From positions 1-64,000 of the forward strand of contig JAHRBI010000008.1 of the NCBI GenBank assembly GCA_019084025.1: 64,000 bases of DNA. The letters are read 5' to 3'. Under the pieces are notes generated by a model. That model was not told where the DNA came from. It worked only from the letters and a program-made list of their open reading frames with translations, and made no database searches. Below, piece by piece: positions 8,070 through 17,511 of the stretch. Source of the stretch: Burkholderiaceae bacterium DAT-1. Lineage in GTDB: Bacteria > Pseudomonadota > Gammaproteobacteria > Burkholderiales > Chitinimonadaceae. A program made the translations under genes and the position numbers. Position 1 is the first letter of the stretch. Each line of letters begins with the position of its first letter.

Positions 8070-8408
8070 CACGGCGTGTTCGGCCGCCTCCTCAATCGTT
8101 TATTCTCTGCTCTGACGGACCGTACGAATATGTAGTCCTACCTCGCCTAATGGTGTTTGCGCCAAAGGCAGGCGTGATGCAGCGTCTAATTGCTCGAATA
8201 GCTTATACAGGAGCTTTACTGGGAATGAGTAAGGCACAACTGATGTTTGGCCAGCACTGCATTCCTTCTGAAATTGCCTCAAGCATGGCAATATACGGCA
8301 ATATTGCAAATATCAATGTCGGTAGACCACATGGTACATTACGGTGCATTTTCTCAATCGCACGTGCGCGCGTTGCCCAAAAGACGATACGGGGTTACCA
8401 CTTGTAAT
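8070..8408. pseudogene. Degraded sequence beside IS21
   Basis: The DNA to the right of the element keeps weak coding character on both strands but no intact gene. On the minus strand a frame ending in KLLYKLFEQLDAASRLPL and HIRTVRQSRE stops at 8100. Removing the IS and one CACGG copy joins that strand to 5667 without restoring one clear hipA frame. It is probably part of the gene region that was already decaying when IS21 inserted. No function is assigned. Confidence 0.3.
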
Positions 8409-8555
8409 ATTCTAATAAAGTAATAGTTGTTATGAGGCAATTGCCACATTATTCGGTCATTGCCTTTTCAAAATATGACGGTTAGCGCTGGCCGCTGCTA
8501 CCCTAATTTGATTTTCAATCAGTAGTTATTCACTTGAAAATGAGGAAAAAGACTC

Positions 8556-10220
8556 GTGGAATTTTTATTTATACTCGCAGTCATCGGCGCCATCGCATTT
8601 TACGCCCAGCGGGTTGCGGCCCGGAAGTTAGCAGCTTCGGCTGATGCCCGTGCTGACGCAGTTCAGAAGCAGTATGAAGAGCTTGTAACACGGACTGAGC
8701 AAACCATCCAGTTGCTCCAGGCTGAGGTTGAATCTCTAGCCAAATTCAAGGAGGTGCGTGACGCGTCAGCGACCGCGGAACAACTTAGAGGCGCGGCAAC
8801 GGCGCTCAAGGTTGCGACGCAAAGAGAAGTAGAAGGAATCCTTGCTGCGGCTGAAAATCAGGCTAATGTAGTTCGCACCGAGGCAGCCAAGATGGCCGAC
8901 GAAATTCGAAAGAATGCAAACCTTGAGGCAAAAGACAGGCGAGAACGCGCAGAGGAACTCCTGACGAAGGCCAATCAGCAGGCATCTCAAATTATCACCG
9001 AAGCCAATCAGCGCGCAGAAGAAATCGCCGGTGATGCCTACCGTGCATTAAAAGAGGTCGACCAGCTCAAAGAGACAGCAACGGCGATGCGCAACGTGAT
9101 TGAGGGGTACGGTGATCGTTACTTAAAGCCGACCTACAGCCTACTAGATGAATTGGCAGAGACTTATGGCTTTGATGAAGCCGGCCAGCAGCTGAAGCAA
9201 GCTCGCGAGCGCAGCAAATTAATGGTTGAAACAGATCGGGCCGCAACCTGTGAATACGTCGAGAAAAATCGCCGGGAAACCGCAATTCGCTTCGTGATTG
9301 ATGCATTCAATGGCAAAGTCGACTCGATTCTATCTCGTACCAAAGCAGATAATTTCGGCACATTGGAGCGTCAGATTCAAGATGCATGCGCCTTGGTCAA
9401 CAATAATGGTACAGCGTTTCGTGATGCTCGGATTACCCAGGAATATTTGCAAGCACGTTTGGGCGAGCTTCGTTGGGCGACTGCGGTTCTGGCATTACGG
9501 GAGCGGGAAAAGGAAGAGCAACGCATCATTCGCGAACAGATCCGCGAAGAGGAACGGGCTCGCCGCGAAATCGAACGTGCGTTAAAAGACGCAGCAAAAG
9601 AAGAAGAAACCCTTCTTAAATCAATGGAGAAAGTTCAGGCTCAAGTGGCTAAGGCAAATGAAGAACAACGTGCGCAATTCGAAGCCAAGCTCGCTGAGCT
9701 GCAAGTGAAGTTGACCGAGGCAGAAGAACGCAATAAGCGGGCATTGTCGATGGCACAGCAAACACGGGCCGGGCATGTGTATGTGATTTCGAACATTGGT
9801 TCCTTTGGTGAAAATGTCTTCAAGGTCGGCATGACACGCCGCCTTGAACCCTTGGATCGTGTTCGTGAACTGGGCGACGCAAGCGTTCCTTTCAGTTTTG
9901 ACGTGCATGCCATGATCTGGAGCGATGACGCGCCAGCGTTGGAGCGTGCGTTGCATAAGCAATTCGTGCAGTCGCAGATCAATAAAGTGAACCCTCGCAA
10001 AGAATTCTTCAGGCTGGGGTTAGCTGATTTACGACAAGCCATTGAGGATCGGGGTGTAGAAGCAAGCTGGACGATGAGCGCAGCGGCACAAGAATATCGA
10101 GAAAGCCTAGTGATCGAGCAGCGCTTGAAGGATAACCCATCCTTGGCCAGCGATTGGCTACGCCATCAAGAAGAACTCGAGTCAGAAGCGGGGCAAGCGG
10201 TGGAGTTAGAGGAGGCCTAA
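8556..10220 (+). CDS. Membrane-anchored DUF4041/T5orf172 (GIY-YIG-like) protein
   Basis: A 554-residue protein starting at GTG. Residues 1-20 form an N-terminal membrane anchor (MEFLFILAVIGAIAFYAQRV). Residues 25-165 are a long alanine/glutamate-rich coiled coil. Residues about 170-330 fit DUF4041 (YLKPTYSLLDELAETYGF and following). Another charged coiled coil follows, then a T5orf172/MUG113 domain near 404-500 (HVYVISN, VFKVGMTRR, ALERALHKQF, NPRKEFF), which belongs to the GIY-YIG nuclease superfamily. Such proteins occur in phage genomes and defence islands. It is the first gene of the 8.5-17.4 kb defence-like region. Whether the domain cuts DNA is unknown; the membrane anchor suggests action at the cell periphery, for example on incoming DNA. 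Confidence 0.85.
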   Translation: MEFLFILAVIGAIAFYAQRVAARKLAASADARADAVQKQYEELVTRTEQTIQLLQAEVESLAKFKEVRDASATAEQLRGAATALKVATQREVEGILAAAENQANVVRTEAAKMADEIRKNANLEAKDRRERAEELLTKANQQASQIITEANQRAEEIAGDAYRALKEVDQLKETATAMRNVIEGYGDRYLKPTYSLLDELAETYGFDEAGQQLKQARERSKLMVETDRAATCEYVEKNRRETAIRFVIDAFNGKVDSILSRTKADNFGTLERQIQDACALVNNNGTAFRDARITQEYLQARLGELRWATAVLALREREKEEQRIIREQIREEERARREIERALKDAAKEEETLLKSMEKVQAQVAKANEEQRAQFEAKLAELQVKLTEAEERNKRALSMAQQTRAGHVYVISNIGSFGENVFKVGMTRRLEPLDRVRELGDASVPFSFDVHAMIWSDDAPALERALHKQFVQSQINKVNPRKEFFRLGLADLRQAIEDRGVEASWTMSAAAQEYRESLVIEQRLKDNPSLASDWLRHQEELESEAGQAVELEEA

Positions 10221-10348
10221 ATTTGCATAACAGTGCAGAAACACTTGCACGCATACCAACATGGCGGACTTCAACGGGGCTTCAGAAGGGCATGCCGATA
10301 GCATAGCGAACTCGGCTGAATTTTTCACAACACGATTTGGTTAATACG
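10221..10348. other. Intergenic region
   Basis: Sequence between the DUF4041 gene and the small ORF that follows. No terminator hairpin with a T-run and no clear promoter could be picked out. Confidence 0.4.
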
Positions 10349-10504
10349 ATGACTCACAAAGACTCGTCCCCCACCCAAGACATAAGGCTGCTTCTAGGAT
10401 TCTCACCCGAGAAGATGCGGCAACGTGCGCGCGAAGCCAGTCGTCGTCGTTTGGAAAAGTCGATGAAGCTGACTCACAATTCGAACACCGGATCCACAGA
10501 TTAG
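10349..10504 (+). CDS. Possible 51-residue protein
   Basis: A short ORF encoding a strongly basic peptide (MTHKDSSPTQDIRLLLGFSP, then KMRQRAREASRRRLEK). It has Arg-rich helix character that could bind nucleic acid, but no family is recognised. The ribosome binding site is weak. It lies alone in the 480-bp gap before the Avs-like gene and may be an accessory gene, a remnant or a chance ORF. Confidence 0.3.
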   Translation: MTHKDSSPTQDIRLLLGFSPEKMRQRAREASRRRLEKSMKLTHNSNTGSTD

Positions 10505-10726
10505 CTGGGTTTGCCACCAGTTCCCCTCCTGATAGCAACTTTTGGCTAGGCAGCGATGTCCCTCCAGGTGATTGTAGTTCGGCCTGAGCGGCATTCGGTA
10601 TGAGGTATTGAATCGAGCCTTAGCCGCCATACAGATCCCTTAGTGGTTAATGATGTTGAGGGTGACCGTCATAAACTGGGCGTTATGTGAATCCGGGTAA
10701 TGGACACCCTATCAACGGGAATCAAT

Positions 10727-13700
10727 ATGAGTATTGCAGGCATACGCTCTAACAGAGGCGATGGCTACCAGACCTTGGTAGCATTTGATTGGGCATTGAC
10801 TGTTTTATCTGACGAAAACTATCAATGGCTTGAAATTGATTCGATAACTTATCTAGTCGACGATGTGGTCGTCGGTAAAGCGGATGGCAGATTGATCGCT
10901 TGTCAGTGCAAAAAAAATCAAATCGATTTCGAAGCATGGTCCTTAGCAGACCTCTCCGACGAATTGGATAAAGCCGCCAAGCTACTCAAACAGTATACAA
11001 ATACAGAAGTTCGTTTCTATTCACGCAACAACTTTGGGGAGCTTGGAAAGCTAAAGGAACACAGTACGACTCAGCATGATGCCGGCACCTATCAAACCAG
11101 TTTGGGTATCACAAATCAGAAAACCGATTTAGCCCTGTCAAAATTGCTATCCAATGCCTCCCCAGGTCTCTCCACCTACGAATTCCTCCGCCGTACTGAG
11201 TTTGAAACCAGCAGCGCCTTGGATCGCATGGAAAGTCAGCTCCGAGAACGTTTGCGTAGTATGGCCAGCAATCCAGATTCGGCATTCAACGCGCTCTGGG
11301 TTCGTCTAGATCAATTGGGGGGGCGCATGAGCAGCGATGGCTCATCCGTAAACGCTCCACATCGATTCACCAAAAAAGATCTCGAAGCCATTCTCCTCAA
11401 GGCAGGAGCACTGCTGGTTCCTTCCGTAAATATTGCCGAGGTGCGCGCATCATTTTCCAATACCTCTGCCATCGGCAGATCGTGGCGGCGTGATGTGGCA
11501 GGTCAGCGTTTAACCAACCCGGTGGTGAAGGAACTGCTGGCTGCCATCAATGCCGGGAAACGTGCCATCTTGCTCACAGGTTTGCCTGGTTCTGGAAAAA
11601 CCTGTGTGATGCTTGATGTACTGGAGAACCTAGAGCGACAAGCACAAACCCGCTCAGATATCGTGCCGCTTTTCATCCAGTCGCGTGAATTTGCTGATCT
11701 GGTGACTTCACAGGATCGACAAGCTTTTGGCCTGTCTGAGCATTGGGTCAATCAAGTTGCTCGTATGGCCGAAAGTGCGCAGGTGCTTGTCGTAATCGAT
11801 TCTCTGGATGTGCTGTCTATCGCCCGTGATAATCGGGTACTGAGCTATTTTCTGGCTCAAATAGACCGACTCCTATTGATTCCAAACGTGAGCGTAATCA
11901 CCGCTTGCCGTGACTTTGACCGAAAGTACGACCACCGAATTGCGGAAAGGAAATGGGATTGCGAACTCAAGTGTCTCCCCTTGGACTGGGATGATGACAT
12001 TGCGCCTTTATTTGAAAGGCTGGGGATTGCATCCGCCAATATTGATCCTGTTACACGAGAACTGATTCGAAATCCTCGGGAACTGGGATTGTTTGTCGAG
12101 TTAGCGCAACGAGAGGGTGGTTTCAGCGTCGTAACCAGCCAAGCTCTGGCACAGCGTTATCTCGATGTGATTGTACGGGCCAACGCCTCGCTGGGTGATT
12201 CTGCAATACAAGCAATTGAAGCCATCGCCGCAGAAATGCTCAAATCCCGTAGCCTGGCCGTACCACATCAACGCTTTTCGTCCTCACAAGAGATTCTGCG
12301 GGCACTGTGCAGCCTGAACGTTTTGCAAGAAACTCAGGATGCCAAGCTGACCTTCGGTCATCAGACACTGCTTGACGTTTTAGTCATCAGTAGAGCCTTG
12401 CGTAGCGGCGTTACGCTGAATCAATTCATACAGAGCCTTCCCCCAGTTCCGTTTGTCCGCCCCAGCATACGTAACTTTGTCGCACAGTTGGCTTTGGGTG
12501 AGCGATGTGAGTTCAGAAAGCAAACGCGGGCGGTGTTGACTAGTAACGTAGCCTTCCACATCCGGCGCTTGGTTGCCGAGTCGTTTTCCGAACAGATACC
12601 TGTGGACGATGACTGGCCCTTGATGCGCGAATTACGAAAAAATCACCGCGATGTATTTCAGGTGATCTATGCCTCAGCCAAGGCGATAGAGTGGCATCGA
12701 TTTTGGCTCAAGTATCTAGTGCCTGTATTGAAAACCGAGCGTGACGCCGAAGGCTATGCTGGACATGCCTATCGGATCGCGCAGTGGAAGAATGAGGACA
12801 CTCAGGGGATCTTGTCATTCTGGCAGGAGGCGCTATCTCTGGAGTGGATTGATGGCAACCGAGTCGCCGGGCAGCTTCCGCTTTATATATCTGAAATCAC
12901 ATTGGGAAACTTGGCTCTAGTTGTGCCACTGCTCCAGCGGTTGCTCAATATGCCGAATCCCGATCACAGCTTCCTGGGACGTACCATCGCTCGCTGCATA
13001 GAAGCGGGGGTCGTAGGAGACGACCTACTTTGGTGCTTTATGGTAGGTGGGGTTAGCGAAAACGATCTTTTGGAATACCGGTTCGATAATAAATTGCACT
13101 GCCATGCGCATGAATTTGGCGAGCGTAATGACGACTTTATCCGTCAACGTATGGTGCAGTCCATTGATTTACTCGATCTGGCCGTAGCGGCGATTGAGCA
13201 GTGGAGCAATGCACGTATATCACTTCATGGAGAAACACGAGTAGGTTATAGCTATGGATTCCTTGGCGAAACCTCGTACGAAAATGCCCACAGTCTAAGA
13301 GACATGCACCATGTGGATAATATGGATACACTGCTTGATGCTGTTGAGGCATCTATTCTTTACCACGCCAAAACGCATTCAGAGTGGTGGCAGAACAACC
13401 GCGAACGCCTATGTTTCAATCACGAAGGCGCCTTGCTCTACTTCGCTGTATTAGCTTGTACAGAATCGCCTGAATTAAATATTGATTTGATAGGCCGCAT
13501 GTTGCGCGACGAAAATATGCTTGAGTTCGAACTGGATTACGAACTGGGCACATTGATTAAATCAGCATTCATCTATCTAGACGATAATGACCAAGATGCC
13601 GTTATGGCAATTATTTTGGCCATTTGGGATGAATATACCTCTGAAGATTCAGAGCGTTTTTGGGTATTGAAGAAACGCGCCGAATTAATCAGTGCGATCC

Positions 13701-15304
13701 CTTGCTTCCTGCGTTCGCCTGAAGCGCAAGCGGTAGTTGATGAATACGTAAAGAAGGCCGGGGTATTTGTTCGTCAGCCAGATATTCGCTCTCGTGGCGG
13801 CGTAGTTAGCGCGCCGTTCTCGTTTGAGATATTTCTCGGTACCTGTGACGATGGAGTGTTGCGCTTACTTGCACATTACAACGGTTATTCAGATTGGCGT
13901 GGTGCTGACTTTCTGGTCGGTGGCGAGCGTGAGGTTGGCTGGCAACTTCGAGAAGCTTCCTCTCGTTATCCCAGTCGATTCTTGGGGTTTTTATCAGCCT
14001 ATTGGGCGGATATTTCCGAAAGGTTTCGCGATGAAATTATGGATGGTGTCGCTACATATTTGGCATATCGCTTTGGCAACTTGCAGACGAACGAAACATG
14101 GCACCCAATCGAAGAGCCAGATGCCCATGTTTTGGCTAGTCATATTCTCGATGAACTAGAAAGGCATCCGCAGCATTGGCAACTCCGACGCCCTGCAGCC
14201 AAGGCATTGGAAGCCTGTGCCAACGTTGTACAAAATTTGGAAGATGCTGAACGATTGGTATTTTGGGCCATAGGCTTTGAGCGACTGGATGAAGATGATC
14301 CGATCAAGGGTGATAATGTTGATTTGATCGCTTTGGGGATCAACATGGTCAAAGGAGACGTTACCGAAGCCTTGATGATTCTGGCAACGAATTCTCGAAA
14401 ATTCGGAGGCGTATTACCCGAACTGTTACAACCCACGTTACGCCGTTTTGCAGGAGACAAAAATCCTGCAATTCGCGCCTTGATTCTTCGCCGCCTGCCT
14501 TATTTACAAAGCAAGAATTTAGAGCTGGGTTGGGATTTATTTCATCTTGCAATGCATGACGCAAAAGGGCTCTGGCAAATTGCCGAACCCTGTCTCTATT
14601 ACGCTTATCTCAATCACTTTGAGGTAGTGAAGCCTTTGCTGGCGCGTCTTCGCCTTGAGGGTAGGGGCAATGATCTGGAAACATGGGGGCGCATCTCAGC
14701 GTTGGCTAGCATGACCAGCCACGTCGACTTTGCTGAATTCCTTGGGGTTTTGAAGGCTCTTGATAACACAGCGGCTTGGCTTGGTGCTGCAACGGTCTGG
14801 ACAAATACTGAAAATATCCAACAGCACCTTGAGCAATGTCTTCTCGGGCTGGATGCCGGCTTGAATGCAGGTGGCGCACATGCCTTGGCTATCGCCAGAC
14901 AAATTGGCCGCATTTTCAGTGACAAGGGAGCTACGATTTCTGTGCCGATAGAACTCATTCGTCGCTGTTTTTCTGTATTGGAAAACGACAGCGAGAGCGA
15001 AAACAAACACCATCGGCTTTTTGGTTTCCATGAATGGCTGAATGTAGTTGCTCTGAATGATCCAGAGCAAGCACTGGATGCAGCTAAAATCTATCTGGCT
15101 TACGTTAGCCGTTGCAAACCATATCTCTATGACTATAAGGATAGCCTCACCCAATTAATGACGCGGCTTTTCGGTGAGGCAGAAGAGCGAGAAGAGTCCG
15201 ACGGAGGTGTAATGCTAAGAAACGTGGTAGAAATACAAGACACGCTACTTTCGCTTGGAGTCAATGGAGTAACAGATTGGCTAAAGGCTGCCGAACGCCC
15301 CTGA
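10727..15304 (+). CDS. Avs-like defence protein: PD-(D/E)xK nuclease fused to STAND NTPase
   Basis: A protein of about 1525 residues in three parts. Residues 1-160 look like a PD-(D/E)xK endonuclease of the Cap4 type: RGDGYQTLVAF, then E36, D45/D46 and the QCKKN motif with Q60 and K62. A linker leads to a STAND/NACHT-like P-loop NTPase with Walker A GLPGSGKT near 285 and Walker B VLVVIDSLD near 353-361, then TACRDFD (sensor). The remaining 900 or more residues are helical repeats typical of a target-sensing region. This layout matches Avs-type antiviral STAND proteins, which bind a phage protein, oligomerise and cut DNA. I prefer the ATG at 10727 (CGGGAA seven bases upstream); an earlier ATG at 10700 adds nine residues. 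The gene stands alone with its own upstream region. Confidence 0.8.
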   Translation: MSIAGIRSNRGDGYQTLVAFDWALTVLSDENYQWLEIDSITYLVDDVVVGKADGRLIACQCKKNQIDFEAWSLADLSDELDKAAKLLKQYTNTEVRFYSRNNFGELGKLKEHSTTQHDAGTYQTSLGITNQKTDLALSKLLSNASPGLSTYEFLRRTEFETSSALDRMESQLRERLRSMASNPDSAFNALWVRLDQLGGRMSSDGSSVNAPHRFTKKDLEAILLKAGALLVPSVNIAEVRASFSNTSAIGRSWRRDVAGQRLTNPVVKELLAAINAGKRAILLTGLPGSGKTCVMLDVLENLERQAQTRSDIVPLFIQSREFADLVTSQDRQAFGLSEHWVNQVARMAESAQVLVVIDSLDVLSIARDNRVLSYFLAQIDRLLLIPNVSVITACRDFDRKYDHRIAERKWDCELKCLPLDWDDDIAPLFERLGIASANIDPVTRELIRNPRELGLFVELAQREGGFSVVTSQALAQRYLDVIVRANASLGDSAIQAIEAIAAEMLKSRSLAVPHQRFSSSQEILRALCSLNVLQETQDAKLTFGHQTLLDVLVISRALRSGVTLNQFIQSLPPVPFVRPSIRNFVAQLALGERCEFRKQTRAVLTSNVAFHIRRLVAESFSEQIPVDDDWPLMRELRKNHRDVFQVIYASAKAIEWHRFWLKYLVPVLKTERDAEGYAGHAYRIAQWKNEDTQGILSFWQEALSLEWIDGNRVAGQLPLYISEITLGNLALVVPLLQRLLNMPNPDHSFLGRTIARCIEAGVVGDDLLWCFMVGGVSENDLLEYRFDNKLHCHAHEFGERNDDFIRQRMVQSIDLLDLAVAAIEQWSNARISLHGETRVGYSYGFLGETSYENAHSLRDMHHVDNMDTLLDAVEASILYHAKTHSEWWQNNRERLCFNHEGALLYFAVLACTESPELNIDLIGRMLRDENMLEFELDYELGTLIKSAFIYLDDNDQDAVMAIILAIWDEYTSEDSERFWVLKKRAELISAIPCFLRSPEAQAVVDEYVKKAGVFVRQPDIRSRGGVVSAPFSFEIFLGTCDDGVLRLLAHYNGYSDWRGADFLVGGEREVGWQLREASSRYPSRFLGFLSAYWADISERFRDEIMDGVATYLAYRFGNLQTNETWHPIEEPDAHVLASHILDELERHPQHWQLRRPAAKALEACANVVQNLEDAERLVFWAIGFERLDEDDPIKGDNVDLIALGINMVKGDVTEALMILATNSRKFGGVLPELLQPTLRRFAGDKNPAIRALILRRLPYLQSKNLELGWDLFHLAMHDAKGLWQIAEPCLYYAYLNHFEVVKPLLARLRLEGRGNDLETWGRISALASMTSHVDFAEFLGVLKALDNTAAWLGAATVWTNTENIQQHLEQCLLGLDAGLNAGGAHALAIARQIGRIFSDKGATISVPIELIRRCFSVLENDSESENKHHRLFGFHEWLNVVALNDPEQALDAAKIYLAYVSRCKPYLYDYKDSLTQLMTRLFGEAEEREESDGGVMLRNVVEIQDTLLSLGVNGVTDWLKAAERP

Positions 15305-15404
15305 ATTGCCCAGAAAGCAGTAGCTACTACGCTGCTTGCCTGCGCTATTTTACCGAGCAAGTATGTCTATGGTTGTCAGGACAGCGCATCATTATTAGCC
15401 CTGG

Positions 15405-15422
15405 TTTCAGCATTTGTTGAAA
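15405..15422. promoter_or_regulatory. Palindromic operator 1 of the AbiE operon
   Basis: TTTCAGCATTTGTTGAAA is an 18-bp dyad with one mismatched pair. It matches the perfect palindrome at 15473-15490 and lies about 75 bp before the antitoxin start. AbiEi antitoxins are known to repress their own operon by binding inverted repeats there. Confidence 0.7.
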
Positions 15423-15472
15423 CTATTGGATTGGGTGAAATCGCACTGGCACGCTTTCACTGTATGTGATAT

Positions 15473-15490
15473 TTTCAGCAAATGCTGAAA
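15473..15490. promoter_or_regulatory. Palindromic operator 2 of the AbiE operon, covering the start codon
   Basis: TTTCAGCAAATGCTGAAA is a perfect 18-bp palindrome centred 68 bp downstream of operator 1. It contains the predicted ATG (15482) of the antitoxin gene. No Shine-Dalgarno sequence precedes that ATG, so the mRNA may be leaderless or the palindrome may act on translation as well as transcription. Confidence 0.7.
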
Positions 15491-16564
15491 GATAAAAATT
15501 CACTGAAAAAGTCAGAAGCGCATGCCAGTGAGGCTCTGCGAGGGATCCTTGAGAGGATCCCGATCCTCCAGGTGGAGAGCATCACTACGGAAGCGACCTT
15601 CGGTGATTGGCAACCGGACTTGGTCGCTCGTCTCCTTGTGGGCCGTCAGCCGCACCAGCTTGCTTGCGCGTACATCCAGAATGGACAGCCTCGATACGCC
15701 CGATTGGCAATGCTGGAACTATCGAATTACGTCATGCACCACGACCATCAGGCCACGCCCGTCCTGATCGCCCCCTATATTTCCACAGCCGTCGGACAAA
15801 TGTGCGAAGAGAATGGCGTCAGCTATCTAGACCTAGAGGGAAACGCAAGGATTACATTTGGTGGCGTATTCATCGAGCGTATGGTCGCAAGCAAGCCAGT
15901 GGCGCAACAGCGTGAGCTCAAGTCACTGTTTAAGCCGAAATCTGCTCAAGTATTGCGCGCTCTGCTGCGTGAGCCCAACCGTGCGTGGCGGGTCAACGAA
16001 TTGTCGGAGCTCACAGGTGTTAGCCTCGGACACGTCAGTAATGTACGAACTGGCTTGATCAATCGAGAATGGGCGAGCGTCTCGAACAATGGCCTGATTC
16101 TCTCTGAGCCAGATGCGCTGCTGGACGCATGGCGGGAAAACTATACTGCGCCATCTGGGGAGAGGCTGCGCTTTTACACTCCACTGCATGGCAGTTCGCT
16201 CGAAGATGCAGCGCGAAGCGTACTGTTCGCCGGCAATGGTAACGGAGGTGCTGTTTTCGCATCATTTTCAGCGGCGCAGTGGCTTGCTCCATACGCGCGC
16301 ACCGGGACTCACTACTTTTTTTGCGATGATCAAGGCCTGCACAAACTTCAGCCAGTACTGAAACTCACTCCCGTCGCAAAAGGCGAGAACGTGGTCATCA
16401 CTGTGCTGAAGGATGTGGGATGGTTTGCCGACAGCGTCGAACCGGTACAGGGTGCAGTCTGTACGAGTCCGGTTCAAACTTATCTTGATCTCTCTATTGC
16501 GGGTGAGCGCGGCGCCGAGGCTGCGGAGTATCTTCGACAGGCACGACTCAAATGGCCCAGATGA
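15482..16564 (+). CDS. AbiEi-family antitoxin/autorepressor (type IV TA)
   Basis: A 360-residue protein of the AbiEi antitoxin group. A central winged-helix segment (KPKSAQVLRALLREPNRAWR, ELSELTGVSLGHVSNVRTGL, about residues 145-200) should bind the palindromes at 15405 and 15473. The N-terminal part (LVARLLVGRQPHQLACAY and following) and the C-terminal antitoxin domain (TYLDLSIAGERGAEAAEYLR) match longer AbiEi relatives. It is followed, with a 13-base overlap, by a nucleotidyltransferase toxin gene, the standard AbiE order. The start is taken at the ATG inside operator 2 because no better in-frame start with a ribosome binding site is visible. Confidence 0.85.
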   Translation: MLKDKNSLKKSEAHASEALRGILERIPILQVESITTEATFGDWQPDLVARLLVGRQPHQLACAYIQNGQPRYARLAMLELSNYVMHHDHQATPVLIAPYISTAVGQMCEENGVSYLDLEGNARITFGGVFIERMVASKPVAQQRELKSLFKPKSAQVLRALLREPNRAWRVNELSELTGVSLGHVSNVRTGLINREWASVSNNGLILSEPDALLDAWRENYTAPSGERLRFYTPLHGSSLEDAARSVLFAGNGNGGAVFASFSAAQWLAPYARTGTHYFFCDDQGLHKLQPVLKLTPVAKGENVVITVLKDVGWFADSVEPVQGAVCTSPVQTYLDLSIAGERGAEAAEYLRQARLKWPR

Positions 16565-17424
16565 CCCCCATGAAAGAGCCGCAATCCGCTGCTGAGTACG
16601 ACGACCGTACGACCATGGCCGTAAAGGCCGTGCTGATCGAGATCGGCCAGATCCTTGGCAGCTTCAAAGGCAAGTTTGCGATCATTGGCGGCGCCGTCCC
16701 TTGGCTACTGCTAGACAGTGACGACATGCCCCACGTCGGGACACTCGACGTGGACATTGGACTGGACGCAGAAGCACTAGGTGATGGTGAATATGCAACC
16801 TTGATCAGTGCGCTGCAACAGCATGGCTATGCTCAGCGCGATGGTCTACGGCGCTTCCAATTGGTGCGCAAGGTTCCTGCACTCGACAGTGGCGCGGCAA
16901 TCGACATTGTGGTCGATTTCCTGATGCCGCGCGACGCTGAAATCGTCAAGAATAATCCCCCCTTGATTAGTGACTTCGCCGTGCAGCGGGCCGATGGCGC
17001 AGACTTGGCGATGCGATTCTATCAACTGGTCGCCGTAGCGGGACCGATGCCGGATGGAGGGACGAATCGCGTGGAGATTGCAGTGTGTTCAATACCCGCT
17101 TTACTGGCGATGAAGGGTCATGCGCTGGCCGGGCGCTACAAACAAAAGGATGCCTACGACATATACTATTGCGTACGAAATTACCCTGAAGGGATCGATG
17201 TGCTGGCACAGGAGTGTCGACCGTTGCTCGAGCATACCAGTGGCAAGCGAGGCTTTCAGCAAATAGCCGTAAAGTTCGACACCATTGATGGGTTTGGCCC
17301 AACCTGTGTGCGACGCTTTGTAGAAGACACGCAGGTGCTGGGCGATCGCACGCCGGAGCAGTGGCAGCAAGATGCATTCGGCCAAATCGATGCGCTTCTG
17401 CGTGCTATGGGGATGCGAGACTGA
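16552..17424 (+). CDS. AbiEii-family nucleotidyltransferase toxin
   Basis: A 290-residue protein with the nucleotidyltransferase signature GG(x)nDxD: IIGGAVPWLLLDSD followed by TLDVDIGL (about residues 45-72), and a further Asp in AIDIVVDFLMP. AbiEii toxins of this fold transfer nucleotides to RNA substrates and stop growth during phage infection until balanced by AbiEi. A C-terminal helical region follows (LLAMKGHALAGRYKQKDAYD, a motif shared by the family). Overlap with the antitoxin gene implies translational coupling. The exact start is uncertain because three ATG codons lie within the first seven codons. Confidence 0.85.
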   Translation: MAQMTPMKEPQSAAEYDDRTTMAVKAVLIEIGQILGSFKGKFAIIGGAVPWLLLDSDDMPHVGTLDVDIGLDAEALGDGEYATLISALQQHGYAQRDGLRRFQLVRKVPALDSGAAIDIVVDFLMPRDAEIVKNNPPLISDFAVQRADGADLAMRFYQLVAVAGPMPDGGTNRVEIAVCSIPALLAMKGHALAGRYKQKDAYDIYYCVRNYPEGIDVLAQECRPLLEHTSGKRGFQQIAVKFDTIDGFGPTCVRRFVEDTQVLGDRTPEQWQQDAFGQIDALLRAMGMRD

Positions 17425-17511
17425 ATCTGTCTGGCCTGAGATCAGACCGGTGGGAAGGTAGTTGGTAAGCATGGCAACGACGACACCATATCTCATCAAA
17501 ATGCATGCCAG

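Noticed and set aside
13824-14159. Open frame overlapping the Avs-like gene
   Set aside because: Shadow frame inside a clear 1525-residue gene; no start signal.
15305-15345. Rho-independent terminator after the Avs-like gene
   Set aside because: AAGCAG/CTGCTT can pair, but there is no following T-run and the stem is short.
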